Under the pieces are notes generated by a model. That model was not told the DNA's origin, made no database searches, and saw only the letters and a program-made list of their open reading frames with translations. The position numbers were made by a program, and so were the translations under genes. Source: Mytilisepta virgata (Eukaryota; Mollusca; Bivalvia; Mytilida; Mytilidae). From it: a DNA stretch of 64,000 nucleotides. Of the stretch, positions 27,301 to 36,654 are shown piece by piece. Numbering within the stretch: the first letter of the stretch is position 1; every line of letters starts with the position of its first letter. Where the stretch lies: positions 12,372,501 to 12,436,500 of the forward strand of contig CM051520.1 in the NCBI GenBank assembly GCA_028015205.1, read 5' to 3'.

Positions 27301-28820
27301 AGTTTTAGCATACGCTGACCAAAGTGTACATTCTATCTTACTCGAACAATCAAATTGTCTGTTTCAATTCAGATTAAATTGTTTTGATTTGTACAGTTTT
27401 TTTCAATAATGCATAATTTTGGTGTAATTAACTTATTATGATACTAATTATTAAATAATATGATAATAATAGCCTTGATATGTCAAATTTTTTAAGTTGC
27501 TTTGGTCTTTATAAATACCCGTATTTATATGAAAATTTATCTGGTTAATAATTTAATACAGATTTTCAGCCCGGGGAAATACAGAAATTAATATTGCCCC
27601 ATAATAAAGTCAAAATGGAAACAGGGCAATATGGAGTTCCGTAAGGACCAGCAATTTGGAAACAGGGCAATATGGAATTCCATACCCTCCAGCAATTTGG
27701 AAACTGGGTAATGTGGAATTCCATACGGACCGGTTTTACAGACTTTTTTGTCATACGGACTGATCATAAGACCAGCTGTATATACTGGCTTGTCATACAG
27801 ACTGGCCATATGGACCAGCTGTATGGACTGTTTAGATTATTTAATAAAAGTGTTGTTGATTTTGTATTTGCCCTGTATTGATTCTAAGTCAGTATATACA
27901 CGATTTAAAATGGAAAAATTTACATTTATAGAAAGATTAGAATGAGGGTTGTGAAAGATACTTTTTATCAGAGCTACTGTATTACTGAATAATCTTTAAT
28001 TATCAATTTTAAAGCACCTACATTTAAATAGGATCAGATATTTTTCCCACGTATAAATTCGGAGTTTTCATACATTTATGTAACCAAACTAAAGTCTAAA
28101 TAGTCTCACAGCAAAATTGTTTTTCAATATTGGCCGAGTTAATGATTCTGTATTAAAAGGACAGTTTTAGTCGTATGGAAGTCAATAATACACTAGTTAA
28201 TTAATAATATTGAAGATCGACATGGACCAACTGAAAATATTTTTAGCTTCTTAAACTTTGTACGGCGTTATCACAATTTAATGTCTGTGACAATATTTCC
28301 GTTTTAAGCTATATATAAAAACAAAAATTTTATGTGAATCTTTTTCTTGATTTATCAATGTTTGAAATTTTCATCTATTTGGAAAGTATGGGTTTTTTCA
28401 TTTATTTATCTGCATTATTTAATCATCAGAAAAAATATATATTTATATAAACAGTTAAGAGACTTTAATGCTTCATCTGTTTTTGCAGGTATAAGTGTGC
28501 AGATAACAGTTGAAAGGATTTTAGCTGCACTCTTAATCTTTATATTCTTAATTGATGAATATGCAATCATTGACAAGACCATGATTAGGGATGTAACATT
28601 TACCCATGATGCATCAGACCGCGGGGTACATTTCAAAATTGAACACAAGGGACAAATTCAGAATGTAAAACTGATTAAAAAAGAACTTGTGCCTGTTTAT
28701 AAGTGGTTGTTACAAATGAGAAAAGAATATTCCAGCCTCATTAAAGACTTAGAATTTGGTAAAAGCATTGAAGAATTTCTGCGCACTTTGTACTTTGCAT
28801 GTAAATTAACACAAAAGTAG
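365..28820 (+). CDS. Chimeric RS-domain / clathrin-propeller / PARP4-tail gene (5' partial, SINE-disrupted)
   Basis: Fifteen exons joined by eye: 365-443, 2174-4349, 8989-9047, 10898-10984, 11606-12084, 12763-12897, 13786-13904, 15688-15849, 16077-16184, 20818-20985, 21469-21540, 22167-22242, 24321-24412, 26345-26444, 28489-28820. All borders are GT-AG and phases agree throughout once the SINE at 11753-12019 and one target-site copy are removed; the joined frame is then open for about 1320 residues to TAG at 28818. The first exon begins inside a codon, so the gene starts upstream of the window. Domain order: charged linker, RS domain, clathrin heavy chain N-terminal propeller, PARP4-like C-terminus. 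Domain identities come from recalled family sequences. The fusion and its function (perhaps a vault- or vesicle-associated RNA-handling scaffold) are inference. Alternative: two adjacent genes, but the small exons at 8989, 10898 and 22167 bridge the parts in phase. Confidence 0.8.
444..2173 (+). other. Intron of the chimeric gene without further features
   Basis: 1.73 kb of A+T-rich sequence between exons ending at 443 and starting at 2174. Nothing else recognised apart from duplicated A-rich words near 1880-1925. Confidence 0.7.
2174..4349 (+). CDS. Large exon: CTD-like heptads, RGG patch and long RS domain
   Basis: Internal exon, acceptor TTTCAG at 2168-2173 and donor GTAACT at 4350; frame is fixed by the neighbouring exons, so translation does not start here. 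Order of features: acidic patch PDDDSD; Ser/Asp and Lys runs with KKKKRK (NLS-like) near 2500; two heptads YVPTSPA and YLPTSPK (about 2717-2758) close to the RNA polymerase II CTD consensus YSPTSPS; three GGVRG motifs plus RGRGGG (2924-3040); then about 380 residues of RS/SR dipeptides mixed with SPRRYSP and SRRRS motifs (3130-4250). The RS part contains an approximately 200-bp tandem unit, starting near 3541, 3742 and 3940. RS domains are known in splicing regulators, where SRPK/CLK kinases phosphorylate them and they drive nuclear localisation and condensation. Role here is inferred. Confidence 0.85.
4395..5050. repeat. Dispersed repeat with GTCC microsatellite and internal 160-bp units
   Basis: Starts TATACGCCCTTCATAGACGG, followed by a (TCCG)n run at 4442-4467. 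Then CAGAGTTATGG and CTGTATACTTTTTGAC phrases recur (the latter near 4718, 4793 and 4952), giving diverged tandem units. Lies in the 4.6-kb intron after the RS exon. Confidence 0.75.
6058..6660. repeat. Diverged 160-bp tandem repeat, four copies
   Basis: GGCAGCTCGATCAAG begins units at 6058, 6193, 6353 and 6514; each goes on with a TTGAACTTTG(A/G)AA...TTGCTAAAATTGCCTTGTAA phrase. Confidence 0.85.
7000..7640. repeat. Imperfect 120-240-bp repeats
   Basis: The phrases TTTCAGGAAATTTAC, TTCCAAAAATAATAGTCT and TGATCC recur between 7000 and 7640, and the block around ACAATCCAAACTAGTGCTGT occurs twice (near 7014 and 7276). Confidence 0.7.
7731..8160. repeat. 155-bp tandem repeat, three copies
   Basis: GAGAGGAGTTGCGTGACAAA recurs near 7734, 7889 and 8041, each followed by TAATGTA, a CCGGCCC-like box and an ATTCAAATTCCG(A/T)A(A/C)CC phrase. 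Confidence 0.85.
8543..8600. repeat. Short hairpin, 23-bp arms
   Basis: AACTTAACCTCT...CTGATTTT (8543-8565) pairs with AAAATCAG...AGAGGTTAAGTT (8578-8600), two mismatches, 12-nt loop. Probably a fold-back fragment. Confidence 0.7.
9624..9955. mobile_element. Short copy of the AGCTCACCTGGCC family
   Basis: Starts TTTTTAGCTCACCTGGCCC and ends GGTGAGCAACACAGGCTTGAG, the same ends as the element at 24991, with only one or two degraded internal units (CCTGATCAGACAACTAACAT...GGCTGCCATG). Confidence 0.7.
10077..10400. repeat. Nested inverted repeats (fold-back)
   Basis: GATACATCATGCTGG near 10079 pairs with CCAGCATTATGTATC near 10121. TTAATTACACC (10139-10149) pairs with GGTGTAATTAA (10390-10400). 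GGTATTTGCGAAAAATACC and GCAAATACCCCTCTGC boxes recur between them. Confidence 0.55.
10898..21540 (+). CDS. Clathrin heavy chain-like N-terminal propeller, eight exons
   Basis: Exons 10898-10984, 11606-12084, 12763-12897, 13786-13904, 15688-15849, 16077-16184, 20818-20985 and 21469-21540 give, without the SINE, about 330 residues that align along the whole clathrin terminal domain. Landmarks in order: MPMEIN (family LPIRFQ), KQISADTAI (family RPISADSAI), [60 protein letters not shown] and NRKGHVMSVC. It stops right after the last blade; none of the alpha-solenoid leg, trimerisation or light-chain region is present. In clathrin this propeller binds clathrin-box peptides between blades 1 and 2. 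Here the blade-1/2 segment after GRTL is about five residues shorter and lacks the lysine-rich loop of clathrin, so cargo specificity has probably changed. Ancestral clathrin heavy chain is much longer (about 1675 aa). Confidence 0.85.
11740..11752 (+). repeat. Target-site duplication, left copy
   Basis: TAAACAAATAAGT, identical to 12020-12032. The left copy ends in the host reading frame (K-Q-I-S), and the right copy continues it into A-D-T-A-I after removal of the insert, giving the family motif ISADTAI. Confidence 0.95.
11753..12019 (-). mobile_element. tRNA-derived SINE inserted in a coding exon
   Basis: On the minus strand the element begins near 12019 with a tRNA-like head: A-box GTGGCCGAGTGG and B-box GTTCGAATC (plus-strand complement at 11932-11940). 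A central region containing GTACTCCGGCTTCCTCCACC follows, and it ends in an AAAC-repeat tail (plus-strand GTTTGTTTGTTTG at 11751-11763). It is flanked by identical 13-bp direct repeats, TAAACAAATAAGT, at 11740-11752 and 12020-12032, typical of LINE-driven insertion. The repeats cover codons of the host exon, so this is a genuine insertion into coding sequence. Length about 267 bp. Similar SINEs are widespread in bivalves; I cannot name the family with certainty. Confidence 0.93.
12020..12032 (+). repeat. Target-site duplication, right copy
   Basis: Second copy of TAAACAAATAAGT, directly after the 5' end of the minus-strand SINE head. Confidence 0.95.
14627..15040. repeat. 113-bp tandem repeat, four copies
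   Basis: CTTAAGATTGATACCTACAC starts near 14642, 14755, 14868 and 14981; units contain GAATCGTAGAATTTCAGC. The last unit has lost about 17 bp. High identity suggests a young expansion. Confidence 0.92.
15193..15470. mobile_element. TTAA-flanked MITE, copy A, with perfect 16-bp inverted ends
   Basis: TTAA at 15193-15196 and 15467-15470; inside it GGTATCCGGACCATAA (15197-15212) and its exact complement (15451-15466). 278 bp, non-coding, in an intron of the chimeric gene. Confidence 0.85.
15467..15627. repeat. 43-bp tandem repeat grown from the MITE end
   Basis: Units start at 15467, 15510, 15553 and 15596. Each contains TTAATAGTTACATATTTGTG and ends in TCCGGATACC, the outer part of the right inverted repeat of the adjacent MITE, so flank plus MITE end were multiplied together. 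Confidence 0.9.
17716..19608. mobile_element. Non-autonomous DNA transposon with CAGGGTTCCCACA ends
   Basis: Left end CAGGGTTCCCACA and right end TGTGGGAACCCTG are exact complements. Diverged copies of a CCTTGAAAA...TCCTTGAA segment follow inside each end. The flanks share TCCTAT (left 17710-17715, right 19609-19614), a possible target duplication. 1.9 kb, A+T-rich, no transposase ORF. The end motif resembles hAT-like elements; class is tentative. Confidence 0.7.
20192..20446. mobile_element. TTAA-flanked MITE, copy B of the same family
   Basis: Left end TTAAAGTATCCGGACCATAA matches copy A at 15193 with one change; the right end (GGTCATTTATGGTCTGG) is decayed. Internal blocks such as GAAACACA-TTTGTT, TTTCC(G/A)AAGTTTG and CATGTGGTCATTTATGGTC are shared with copy A. 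Confidence 0.8.
22167..28820 (+). CDS. C-terminal exons resembling the vault-binding end of PARP4
   Basis: Exons 22167-22242, 24321-24412, 26345-26444 and 28489-28820. After an acidic linker come [11 protein letters not shown], then [17 protein letters not shown], a hydrophobic helix [13 protein letters not shown], and near the end [11 protein letters not shown] followed by [15 protein letters not shown]. This series (G-aromatic-W-x-L-T-P-D/E-L; L-G-V/I; hydrophobic helix; x-Y-x-S-x-x-x-x-L-E-x-G-x) matches, from memory, the C-terminus of vault PARP (PARP4), the part reported to bind major vault protein; VWA5A-type proteins have a similar tail. Stop TAG is at 28818-28820. The match is remote, so vault binding is inference. 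The last exon also has a longer insert between the helix and the final motif than I recall for vertebrate PARP4. Confidence 0.62.
22332..22730. mobile_element. TTAA-flanked MITE, second family
   Basis: TTAA at both ends (22332-22335, 22727-22730), then GGATGCTCGCTGG at left and CCAGCGATCATCC at right, which pair at 12 of 13 positions. 399 bp, no ORF. Confidence 0.78.
23346..23521. mobile_element. pogo/Tigger-like MITE
   Basis: Starts CAGTTGACTCTC and ends GAGTGTGGACTG, flanked by TA on both sides. Internal short phrases AAGTCGAA recur in both orientations, as in pogo-type ends. 176 bp. Confidence 0.7.
24092..24213. mobile_element. Fold-back element, arms about 42 bp
   Basis: The left arm (24092-24134) contains ATACATGG-CTTTTTCATAT and GGCCTTGTTATCAGCCC; the right arm (24172-24213) is its near-exact complement. 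The spacer contains CTCGAGGGACCGATATC. Confidence 0.75.
24991..26010. mobile_element. Dispersed element with six internal 155-bp repeats
   Basis: Begins TTTTAGCTCACTGGCC and ends GTGAGCGATACAGGCTCAG...TCTCTAATTTTAG. In between, units of about 155 bp recur, each with CTGAAACT(A/G)CT(G/A)GGCCAAATGG, GGAAGCAT, GTCCTTTATAAA and CATGGCCGCCATGG phrases (near 25084, 25240, 25398, 25552, 25705, 25860). Sits in the intron before exon 26345. I recall this family as common in bivalve genomes. Confidence 0.8.
27610..27730. repeat. 50-bp tandem repeat, three copies
   Basis: GGAAAC(A/T)GGGCAATATGGA followed by TTCC(A/G)TA and CCAGCAATTTGG recurs three times. It is followed to 27832 by CATACGGACTG/CATACAGACTGG words. 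Lies in the last intron of the chimeric gene. Confidence 0.85.
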
Positions 28821-28961
28821 ATATTACAGGTTTTTCAAATTAGACTTGATGAACATTTTGATCTTGAACTAATTTGTTATAATTTTCATATTAGATTATT
28901 TTGTTCATAGTTAACAATTCTTGCATAGATCTTTTAAATATTTAACTTTTAGACAAAGCTG

Positions 28962-28967
28962 AATAAA
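28962..28967 (+). terminator. Poly(A) signal of the chimeric gene
   Basis: AATAAA about 140 bp after the stop codon at 28820; the first canonical signal downstream. A plausible cleavage site follows within 30 bp. Confidence 0.6.
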
Positions 28968-30459
28968 GGAAACCCAATGTAAGCTGACAGTGGATAAATT
29001 TTAAACTTTGCTTTAGAATCTAAATTAAGTGAATGCATTTTATGTTTACCAATAGTAAGGAGAAGAACAGACATGAAAAAAACACCTTGAATATACTATA
29101 TATATTACATTTACATACTGTATTTACATAACATATTAGCAGGAGTATTTTTTAATGATAAATATAAAAGATATTTGTTGACAAATCTAAAGAAACTTAC
29201 TTCATTTCAATTGTATATGTCTAAGTAAGTTATATTTAGTATCGACAACATAAAAGAAATAATTGTACATATTTAACGCACTGTGATACAATTTTCTGAA
29301 TGTGCTTTAGACATGTGTATGCCATAGAACAGTTGTCTGATATTTTCTCATGTGAGATTAGCATATTTTAGAATTAAAACAGACGACAATCATCAAGTTT
29401 TTGTTAGTGTTGTAATTGTTAAGAAATGGATTTTTATCTACTGTCTGAAAACCTCAGTGGAAGGGATTTTTCTGTATTATAGTATCTTTATCATTTTGAA
29501 TCGTCTTACTACTTGGCAGACAGGTGAAATTAGCTATGTCATTATTAAACATATTGAATTTACCTGATTTTGTTTAATCATGTTTTCGAAACCAAAAAAT
29601 ATTTCGCCTGTGGAATTTTCATTGTAAAGGGAGATAAGTCTTCCTGTCCGATTTTATTAGATTAAGTATTTCATCACCAGGTTGCACCAAATATACACAA
29701 AGTGGATGAAAAATATTAAAAATAATAGTTTTGCAAATTTTAAGACAGATCTGAGTTAGTCATTTCAAATTTTAAAATTTTTGAATTTTTTTGAGTGCTT
29801 TTATTTTTCCATTGTTAAATTTTTTATGTTTTCTTGGACAACTCATTGAGATTTATTGACTACAAAATTGTCCTATAATACTGCTAACTGAGGTTTACAG
29901 ACAGTAGATTTTTCAACAAAAAAGGTCCAGTTATTATTTTGGCAAAGTCCGTGGACATTTGGACAGGCATGCAACTGGATAGGCAGGGGTTTCCAAATAG
30001 TAATATAGGAAAGCTCATTGGTTTTATTAATTGTTTATTTTGGGTGACAGAAAGCTGAAAAAATCAATTGAGAAAGGTTTTTGATTTGTCCAAATACTGA
30101 AACACTTTCTCAAAACGGTACTGAAATACTGAAGGAGCTGTCAAATACTGTTCAAATCAAAGTGTATTTCACAAGACAAACAGACATTCCAAAAGCTTTC
30201 ATTAATTGTTGGTAGAATATACATCTAACTACATGTGTATCTTTTACTAGACTAATCAGAGTATTTTTGGTAAATTTGACTAAGACTTATGCTTCTGACT
30301 AGTGGCTAAATGTGCAGGCTAGTAGATCTATAGAGATTGAGTGATTTTGTTACCCTGTTCATGTTATATTTTGATATAAATATGCATTTTTATGCACCAT
30401 AATGGAAAATGATGGGCTGAAGTTAATTTTACTACTAATTGATTAGATAAAAAAAAGTT
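28968..30459. other. Intergenic stretch, no gene seen
   Basis: A+T-rich. Only a diverged dispersed repeat at 29680-29800 (GGTTGCACCAAATATACACA...) is recognisable; a related copy occurs at 48395-48540 (GGATTGCACCGAATATGCAC...). Confidence 0.6.
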
Positions 30460-30721
30460 TTTATCCTGCAATCAAGCAATTTCCGGTCTAATGTAAGGGG
30501 TAGAATAAACTTTAGTCGTATTAGGTCAATGACCTAATAAAGTCTACTGGTACAATGACCTAATAAAGTCTACTGGTACTTGTTTACATAAAGAGTGCGA
30601 GGAGCGTAGTGAATGTACCAGATGACGTCGTGGCGTTTCCCACGTTTTCACGGCAGTTGGATTGCAACTTCAATCGTTATTTTAAGGCATTTTACGCATC
30701 TAAAGGGGATTGCAGGATAAA
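30460..30721. mobile_element. Small inverted-repeat element
   Basis: TTTATCCTGCAATC (30460-30473) and its exact complement (30708-30721) bound 262 bp. Inside, a 27-bp direct duplication (AATGACCTAATAAAGTCTAC) lies at about 30525-30580, and the CRE-like TGACGTC is near 30622. Confidence 0.75.
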
Positions 30722-31125
30722 GACAACACAAAGTTATTGTCGGAAAATATAAAAGTTATTTGGACTCGCTGCGAAACATGGGGAAAAGGCTCACTAAAGC
30801 TCGCCTTTTCTCATGTTTCTAAACCTCACCCAAATAAATTTTATATTTTTCGACAAGGACTATGTATTGTATGTGTATCATATTTCTTTTTGCTCTGCTA
30901 GAAAATTTTTGTAATGATTTTTTAATGAACTGTTGATTTATTTGATTACTGTTTTTTATAGGAAGTGTAGTGATGTTGTTGTAACAAGTTTTACATTTAT
31001 AGGAGGTGTAGACATGTTGTTGTAACAAGTGTTACATTATTGTTAATGAAAATTTATCGTGATTAAAGGACAATATTGCTAGATTTATTACTGTAATTGA
31101 TTTACTTTTTATAAGAGAATATATG

Positions 31126-31761
31126 TAGGGCCATTTATTTTTATTTAGTTGGTTTACGGATCCGCCGACCCGATTTTGCCCATTTGAAGAAAAAAAATAA
31201 AATCGAAAATTTTGGTTTTTTATTACCGCCGACCCTCTGAAATCAGCCATCCCGAAAATAAAAATAAATTAAAATCCTTTTGCATCAAAATTTCATAAAA
31301 GATGATGTTCCAATTCGTCTAAAAATAGATTATCCATTAATAAAATACTTGCAAACATGATCCAAAAAAAAAAAATCTATTTATAGCCGTTAGTTGATGC
31401 CAATTTCCGAAACAAGTTTTATGAAACGAATTTCCTATTACAATCCATGCGGCATATAAGTTCGTTTTGTATGAATATCTGGATTCCGTAAGATATCGAA
31501 TCCACTCATTTTATCTTGTCGTAGTTGACGAGTCGAATCCCTTAAAAAGGGAATGGTCTACTGAACATCACCTTTCAAGATACGTGTTGTGATATTTGGG
31601 TTTCAAATCATTTGCAACATTTGTATATTTGGCAATACAACCAAGATTGTTCAAAAGTACACGATTTGCCCTCTTTTTTTTCTTTTTTTTTCCCCGACCG
31701 ACCGACCCTATTTTAAAAAAAAAAAATCCGTAAACCAATTAATTAAAAATAAAAGGCCTAG
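31126..31761. mobile_element. 636-bp element with about 33-bp inverted ends
   Basis: The left end GGCCATTTATTTTTATTTAG...GGTTTACGGAT pairs with the right end ATCCGTAAACCAATTAATTA...AATAAAAGGCC with a few mismatches. Inside each end lies CCGACC-rich sequence. No ORF. Confidence 0.72.
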
Positions 31762-34560
31762 TAGAAATCAAATACTATCTTTATCCTGTTGATTTTTTAA
31801 AAAAAATCTATATTCCAGATTTACAGCGTAGAGGTTTCTTTTTTAAAACATCGTAAAATTCAAAAAGCTCTTTTCTTTCAATATCTGTGAGGTAATAGTA
31901 CTACCAGGCTATACAAACATATTTTGGTAAGATTGCATTAAAACAATATTGAAAAAAGTTGTAAATTGAGTTGAGGTAGAAATGATATAATGAAATTCCC
32001 TTGTAGAATTGCTGAATTTCCTAGAAACTATTCAGCCTGAGTAATAATAATAACATATTATTTTGAAAGAGTTTTTTCAGAATGTGATTTTGAATTATTT
32101 TTGGTAGATAGTTTATTACATATATATCTGTGATACAATATCTTGTGATAATTTTCGTATTTTCATATTAAAAAATTATCTTAATTATTGTAGAGATAAA
32201 ATGAAATCTTCATGTAATGAAAAAATAGAAACAAAATTATTTTATTATTTGTTATTTTTTCTCTGTAATTTCCTTTATGTCTGTAATCTTGAAATTTATT
32301 TGTTTTATCTAATTAGTCCTTTTCTATTTATATTTTATTATTTATTAGTGATATTTATTTGTTATTAATATAAATTTATTTCTATAAAATATCATACATA
32401 TTTGAATAATATAGTTTTTCCATAATGTGCTAATTATAGTTATTGTGATATCGTGTGCCATTTTCCCCCATTAAACATTTCTGTGAAGTGTTTATGCACT
32501 GACCAAAGTGTGTCTCATTAGTAGTGGTCAAAAATGCGGAAAGATACATGCTAAATGCTAAGAAGATTTTGCAAAGTTGTCCCAGATATGCTGGATTTAG
32601 TTAGATTCCTTAACAAAACATAGGTACAAATGTATAATGTAGATGATTTCCAGTTTTTGACAAATTCTGTGATGACACAAAAGCTTTCACCAACAACAAC
32701 AGTGGGACATAGCTAAGCATGAGGAAGTCAGCAATCATTATTGGGATAATTTTAAAACAGAACAATGCATCTCAATTATATGCCAGTACCAATATATTGA
32801 ACTGCAATTTAAGCCTCACCACCAGAGGTTTCTACTCAGTACCAGAAATATTCTGTAATAATTAACTGATTTTAGCCACTATTGACAAAACATACCACTT
32901 TGTGTTTAGATAAATATATTCATTCCCAAATTTTTACAAAATTGTGACTAACTTTGACTGTCTAGAAATAATCAGAAATATCCTCATGAAGCTTATTTTG
33001 TATATCAGTATCGGCTGGGTAACTAACTGACACAAAATCTCAAATCAACAGAAGCTGCAAACTTCCAAAATAGAGTTAAAATATGGAATTTTGAAATTAG
33101 GTCTTTAACATGAAACCTTTAACTTTAAAATATGGATAGGACATATACAATTGAAACAACGTTAAACATAATACTGCATGAAAAAACCAGCTCCAATATA
33201 CACAATAAGATAAAAGATGGATGTGTTAGAAACTAACAAACATACTATAGCATTATACAATAAGAATTAACATGCAAAAATGTCTCACCTGCCTCCAGTT
33301 AAGTTTAAATTAGGTCAAGGTCAAGAGACATAATTATGTCAGCATGACTTAAACCTAATAATGACCCCACACAATAGTAAACAGACATATAATATATATC
33401 TAGCAGTAATTCTATACATCAAATATCATTGGTCTACTAAGAAACTAAGCTAATAAAAGTCATCTAATTGAGGTAAAAAGCAGAAACATGTGCCATACAC
33501 CTAACCATGATTCCATCAGGAACTGTATATGATAGTATTATATGATCCCTGATTCCATACATAAAATATCATTTACCTACCATGTATACTGAGAGACTGG
33601 GCCAGTCACAAAAACTTAAGGCAAAGTTGTTGTCGAACTTTACAAAGTCAATGAACCATGAAAATGAGATTGCTAATTGTCTGAATGGCATAATTATATT
33701 CAGTTGCGTACATTGTAACTTCAATATAGGCTTTGAGGCAGTTGCCCCGTCGAAAAATGTTGATTAAAAATTGTTCAAATCACAAATACTAGTAATTTTA
33801 ATCAGTGCTTTTTTCCCTAATGGTTAATTTACATCTGATCCGGTGTTTCCACTTTTTTTTAACTCCCAGAACAAAAATGAGATATCCGAATATCTTCTAC
33901 TAAGGGAAACTGGCTGCATGTTCCGAAACTTTTTCTCTACTTGCTGAACTTCTTCCATTTTGGAACACGAAGGAGAAGTTTTTAATTTTTTTTTCTAAAG
34001 CGGAACATTGTAGGTAACGTGTTTAGGGAATGCCACACTCCCTGCAGGCTAACTGAGACCCCTTCTGTAGTTTTCGAAAAATATTAGTCTGATGGCCGTT
34101 ACAGAAAGCTAAATTATACGACCCTACCAAAACATCCAACCATTAACTGTGGCAGTCAAAATCGGTTCACCTTTGTGTCTCGTCCCAGCCCTATTTAAAT
34201 CGTGTTTGATAAGTACACGAAATATTTGCCACTGAATTTTAAACAAACGACAATCAATCAATCACAATGTGTCATATTATTCATTTGAACCCACTCTACA
34301 CTTCCGTGCGTTTATAATTATTTTCATCAATAAAACACTTTGAAGCCAGTTTGATTTAAATAAATCAATTTTTATGTGATGCTGTCTCATTCAGGATCAC
34401 CTCATGTTATTTTTTTTTTAAGTAAACCATAATTCTGCCTGTATTTTTCCCCTTACATTCGTTTAAAAAAGCATGGCTATATATTTTACCAATTAAATAC
34501 ATGTGTTGACTGCATTGAGAAAACTAAAATGTTGTGTTAAAATCAGAAGAAATCGGTATG
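31762..34560. other. Intergenic stretch, no gene seen
   Basis: A+T-rich, low-complexity in part. I see no open frame with recognisable protein similarity and no clear repeat structure beyond short A/T runs. Confidence 0.6.
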
Positions 34561-35044
34561 CGGCGTCGTCCGACGACATTTGGTTTTCGCACTATAACTT
34601 TAGTATAAGTTAATAGAAATCTATGAAATTTAAACACAAGGTTTATGACCACAAAAGGAAGGTTGGGATTGATTTTGGGAGTTTTGGTCCCAACAGTTTA
34701 AGAATCAGGGGCCAAAAAAGGGCCCAATAAGCATTTTTCTAGGTTTTCGCACAATAACTCTAGTATAAGTAAATAGAAATCTATGAAATTTTAACACAAG
34801 GTTTATGACCACAAAAGGAAGGTTGGGATTGTTTTTGGGAGTTTTGGTCCCAACAGTTTAGGAATTAGGGGCTAAAAAAGGGCCAAAAATAAGCATTTTT
34901 CTTGGTTTTTGCACAATAACTTTAGCATAAGTAAATAGAAATCTATGAAATTTAAACACAAGGTTTATGACCACAAAAGGAAGGTTGGGATTGATTTTTG
35001 GAGTTTTGGTCCCAACAGTTTAGGAATTAGGGGCCAAAAGGGTC

Positions 35045-36640
35045 CAAAATTAAACTTTGTTTGATTTCATTGAAAATTGAACTATTGGGGTTCTTTGATA
35101 TGCCGAATCTAACCGTGCATTTAGGATCTTAATTTTTGGTCCCGTTTTCAAATTGGTCTACATTAAGGTCCAAAGGGTCCAAAATTAAACTTAGTTTGAT
35201 TTTAACAAAAATTGAATTCTTTGGGTTCTTTGATATGCTGAATCTAAACATGTACTTAGTTTTTTTATTATGGGCCCAGTTTTCAAGTTGGTCCAAATCG
35301 GGGTCCAAAATTAAACTTTGTTTGATTTCATCGAAAATTGAACTATTGGGGTTCTTTGATATGCCGAATCTAACCGTGCATTTAGATTCTTAATTTTTGG
35401 TCCCGTTTTCAAATTGGTCTACATTAAGGTCCAAAGGGTCCAAAATTAAACTTAGTTTGATTTTAACAAAAATTGAATTCTTTGGGTTCTTTGATATGCT
35501 GAATCTAAACATGTACTTAGTTTTTTTATTATGGGGCCAGTTTTCAAGTTGGTCCAAATCGGGGTCCAAAATTAAACTTTGTTTGATTTCATCGAAAATT
35601 GAACTATTGGGGTTCTTTGATATGCCGAATCTAACCGTGCTTTTAGATTCTTAATTTTTGGTCCCGTTTTCAAATTGGTCTACAATAAGGTCCAAAAGGT
35701 CCAAAATTAAACTTAGTTTGATTTTAACAAAAATTGAATTAAATTCTTTGGGTTCTTTGATATGCTGAATCTAAACATGTACTTAGTTTTTTTATTATGG
35801 GCCCAGTTTTCAAGTTGGTCCAAATAGGGGTCCAAAATTAAACTTTGTTTGATTTCATCGAAAATTGAAGTATTGGGGTTCTTTGATATGCCGAATCTAA
35901 CTGTGCATTTAGATTCTTAATTTTTGGTCCCATTTTCAAATTGGTCTACATTAAGGTCTAAAGGGTCCAAAATTAAACTTAGTTTGATTTTAACAAAAAT
36001 TGAATTCTTGGGGTTCTTTGATATGCTGAATCTAAACATGTACTTAGTTTTTTTATTATGGGCCCAGTTTTCAAGTTGGTCCAAATCGGGGTCCAAAATT
36101 AAACTTTGTTTGATTTCATCGAAAATTGACTTATTGGGGTTCTTTGATATGCCTAATCTAACCGTGCATTTAGATTCTTAATTTTTGGTCCCGTTTTCAA
36201 ATTGGTCTACATTAAGGTCCAAAGGGTCCAAAATTAAACTTAGTTTGATTTTAACAAAAATTGAATTCTTTGGGTTCTTTGATATGCTTAATCTAAACAT
36301 GTACTTAGTTTTTTTATTATGGGCCCAGTTTTCAAGTTGGTCCAAATCGGGGTCCAAAATTAAACTTTGTTTGATTTCATCGAAAATTGAACTATTGGGG
36401 TTCTTTGATATGCCGAATCTAACCGTGCATTTAGATTCTTAATTTTTGGTCCCGTTTTCAAATTGGTCTACATTAAGGTCCAAAGGGTCCAAAATTAAAC
36501 TTAGTTCGATTTTAACAAAAATTGAATTCTTGGGGTTCTTTGATATGCTGAATCTAAACATGTACTTAGTTTTTTTATTATGGGCCGAGTTTTCAAGTTG
36601 GTCCAAATCGGGGTCCAAAATTAAAGCTAAAAAGGGGGTA
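35045..36640. repeat. 261-bp tandem repeat, about six copies
   Basis: Units begin with TTTTTGGTCCCGTTTTCAAA at 35136, 35397, 35658, 35924, 36185 and 36446 (approximate phase). The third unit has a 5-bp insertion (266 bp). Each unit is itself a diverged pair of about 130-bp halves, each containing TTCTTTGATATGC and CCAAAATTAAACTT. Because 261 is divisible by three, every unit shows the same 85-codon open frame. Confidence 0.95.
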
Positions 36641-36654
36641 AATTAATTTTTTTT

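Noticed and set aside
35136..36646. Five nearly identical open frames of 66-85 codons that look like a small protein family.
   Set aside because: They are produced by a 261-bp tandem repeat whose length is divisible by three; no start context, no codon bias, and the copy with a 5-bp insertion simply loses the frame.
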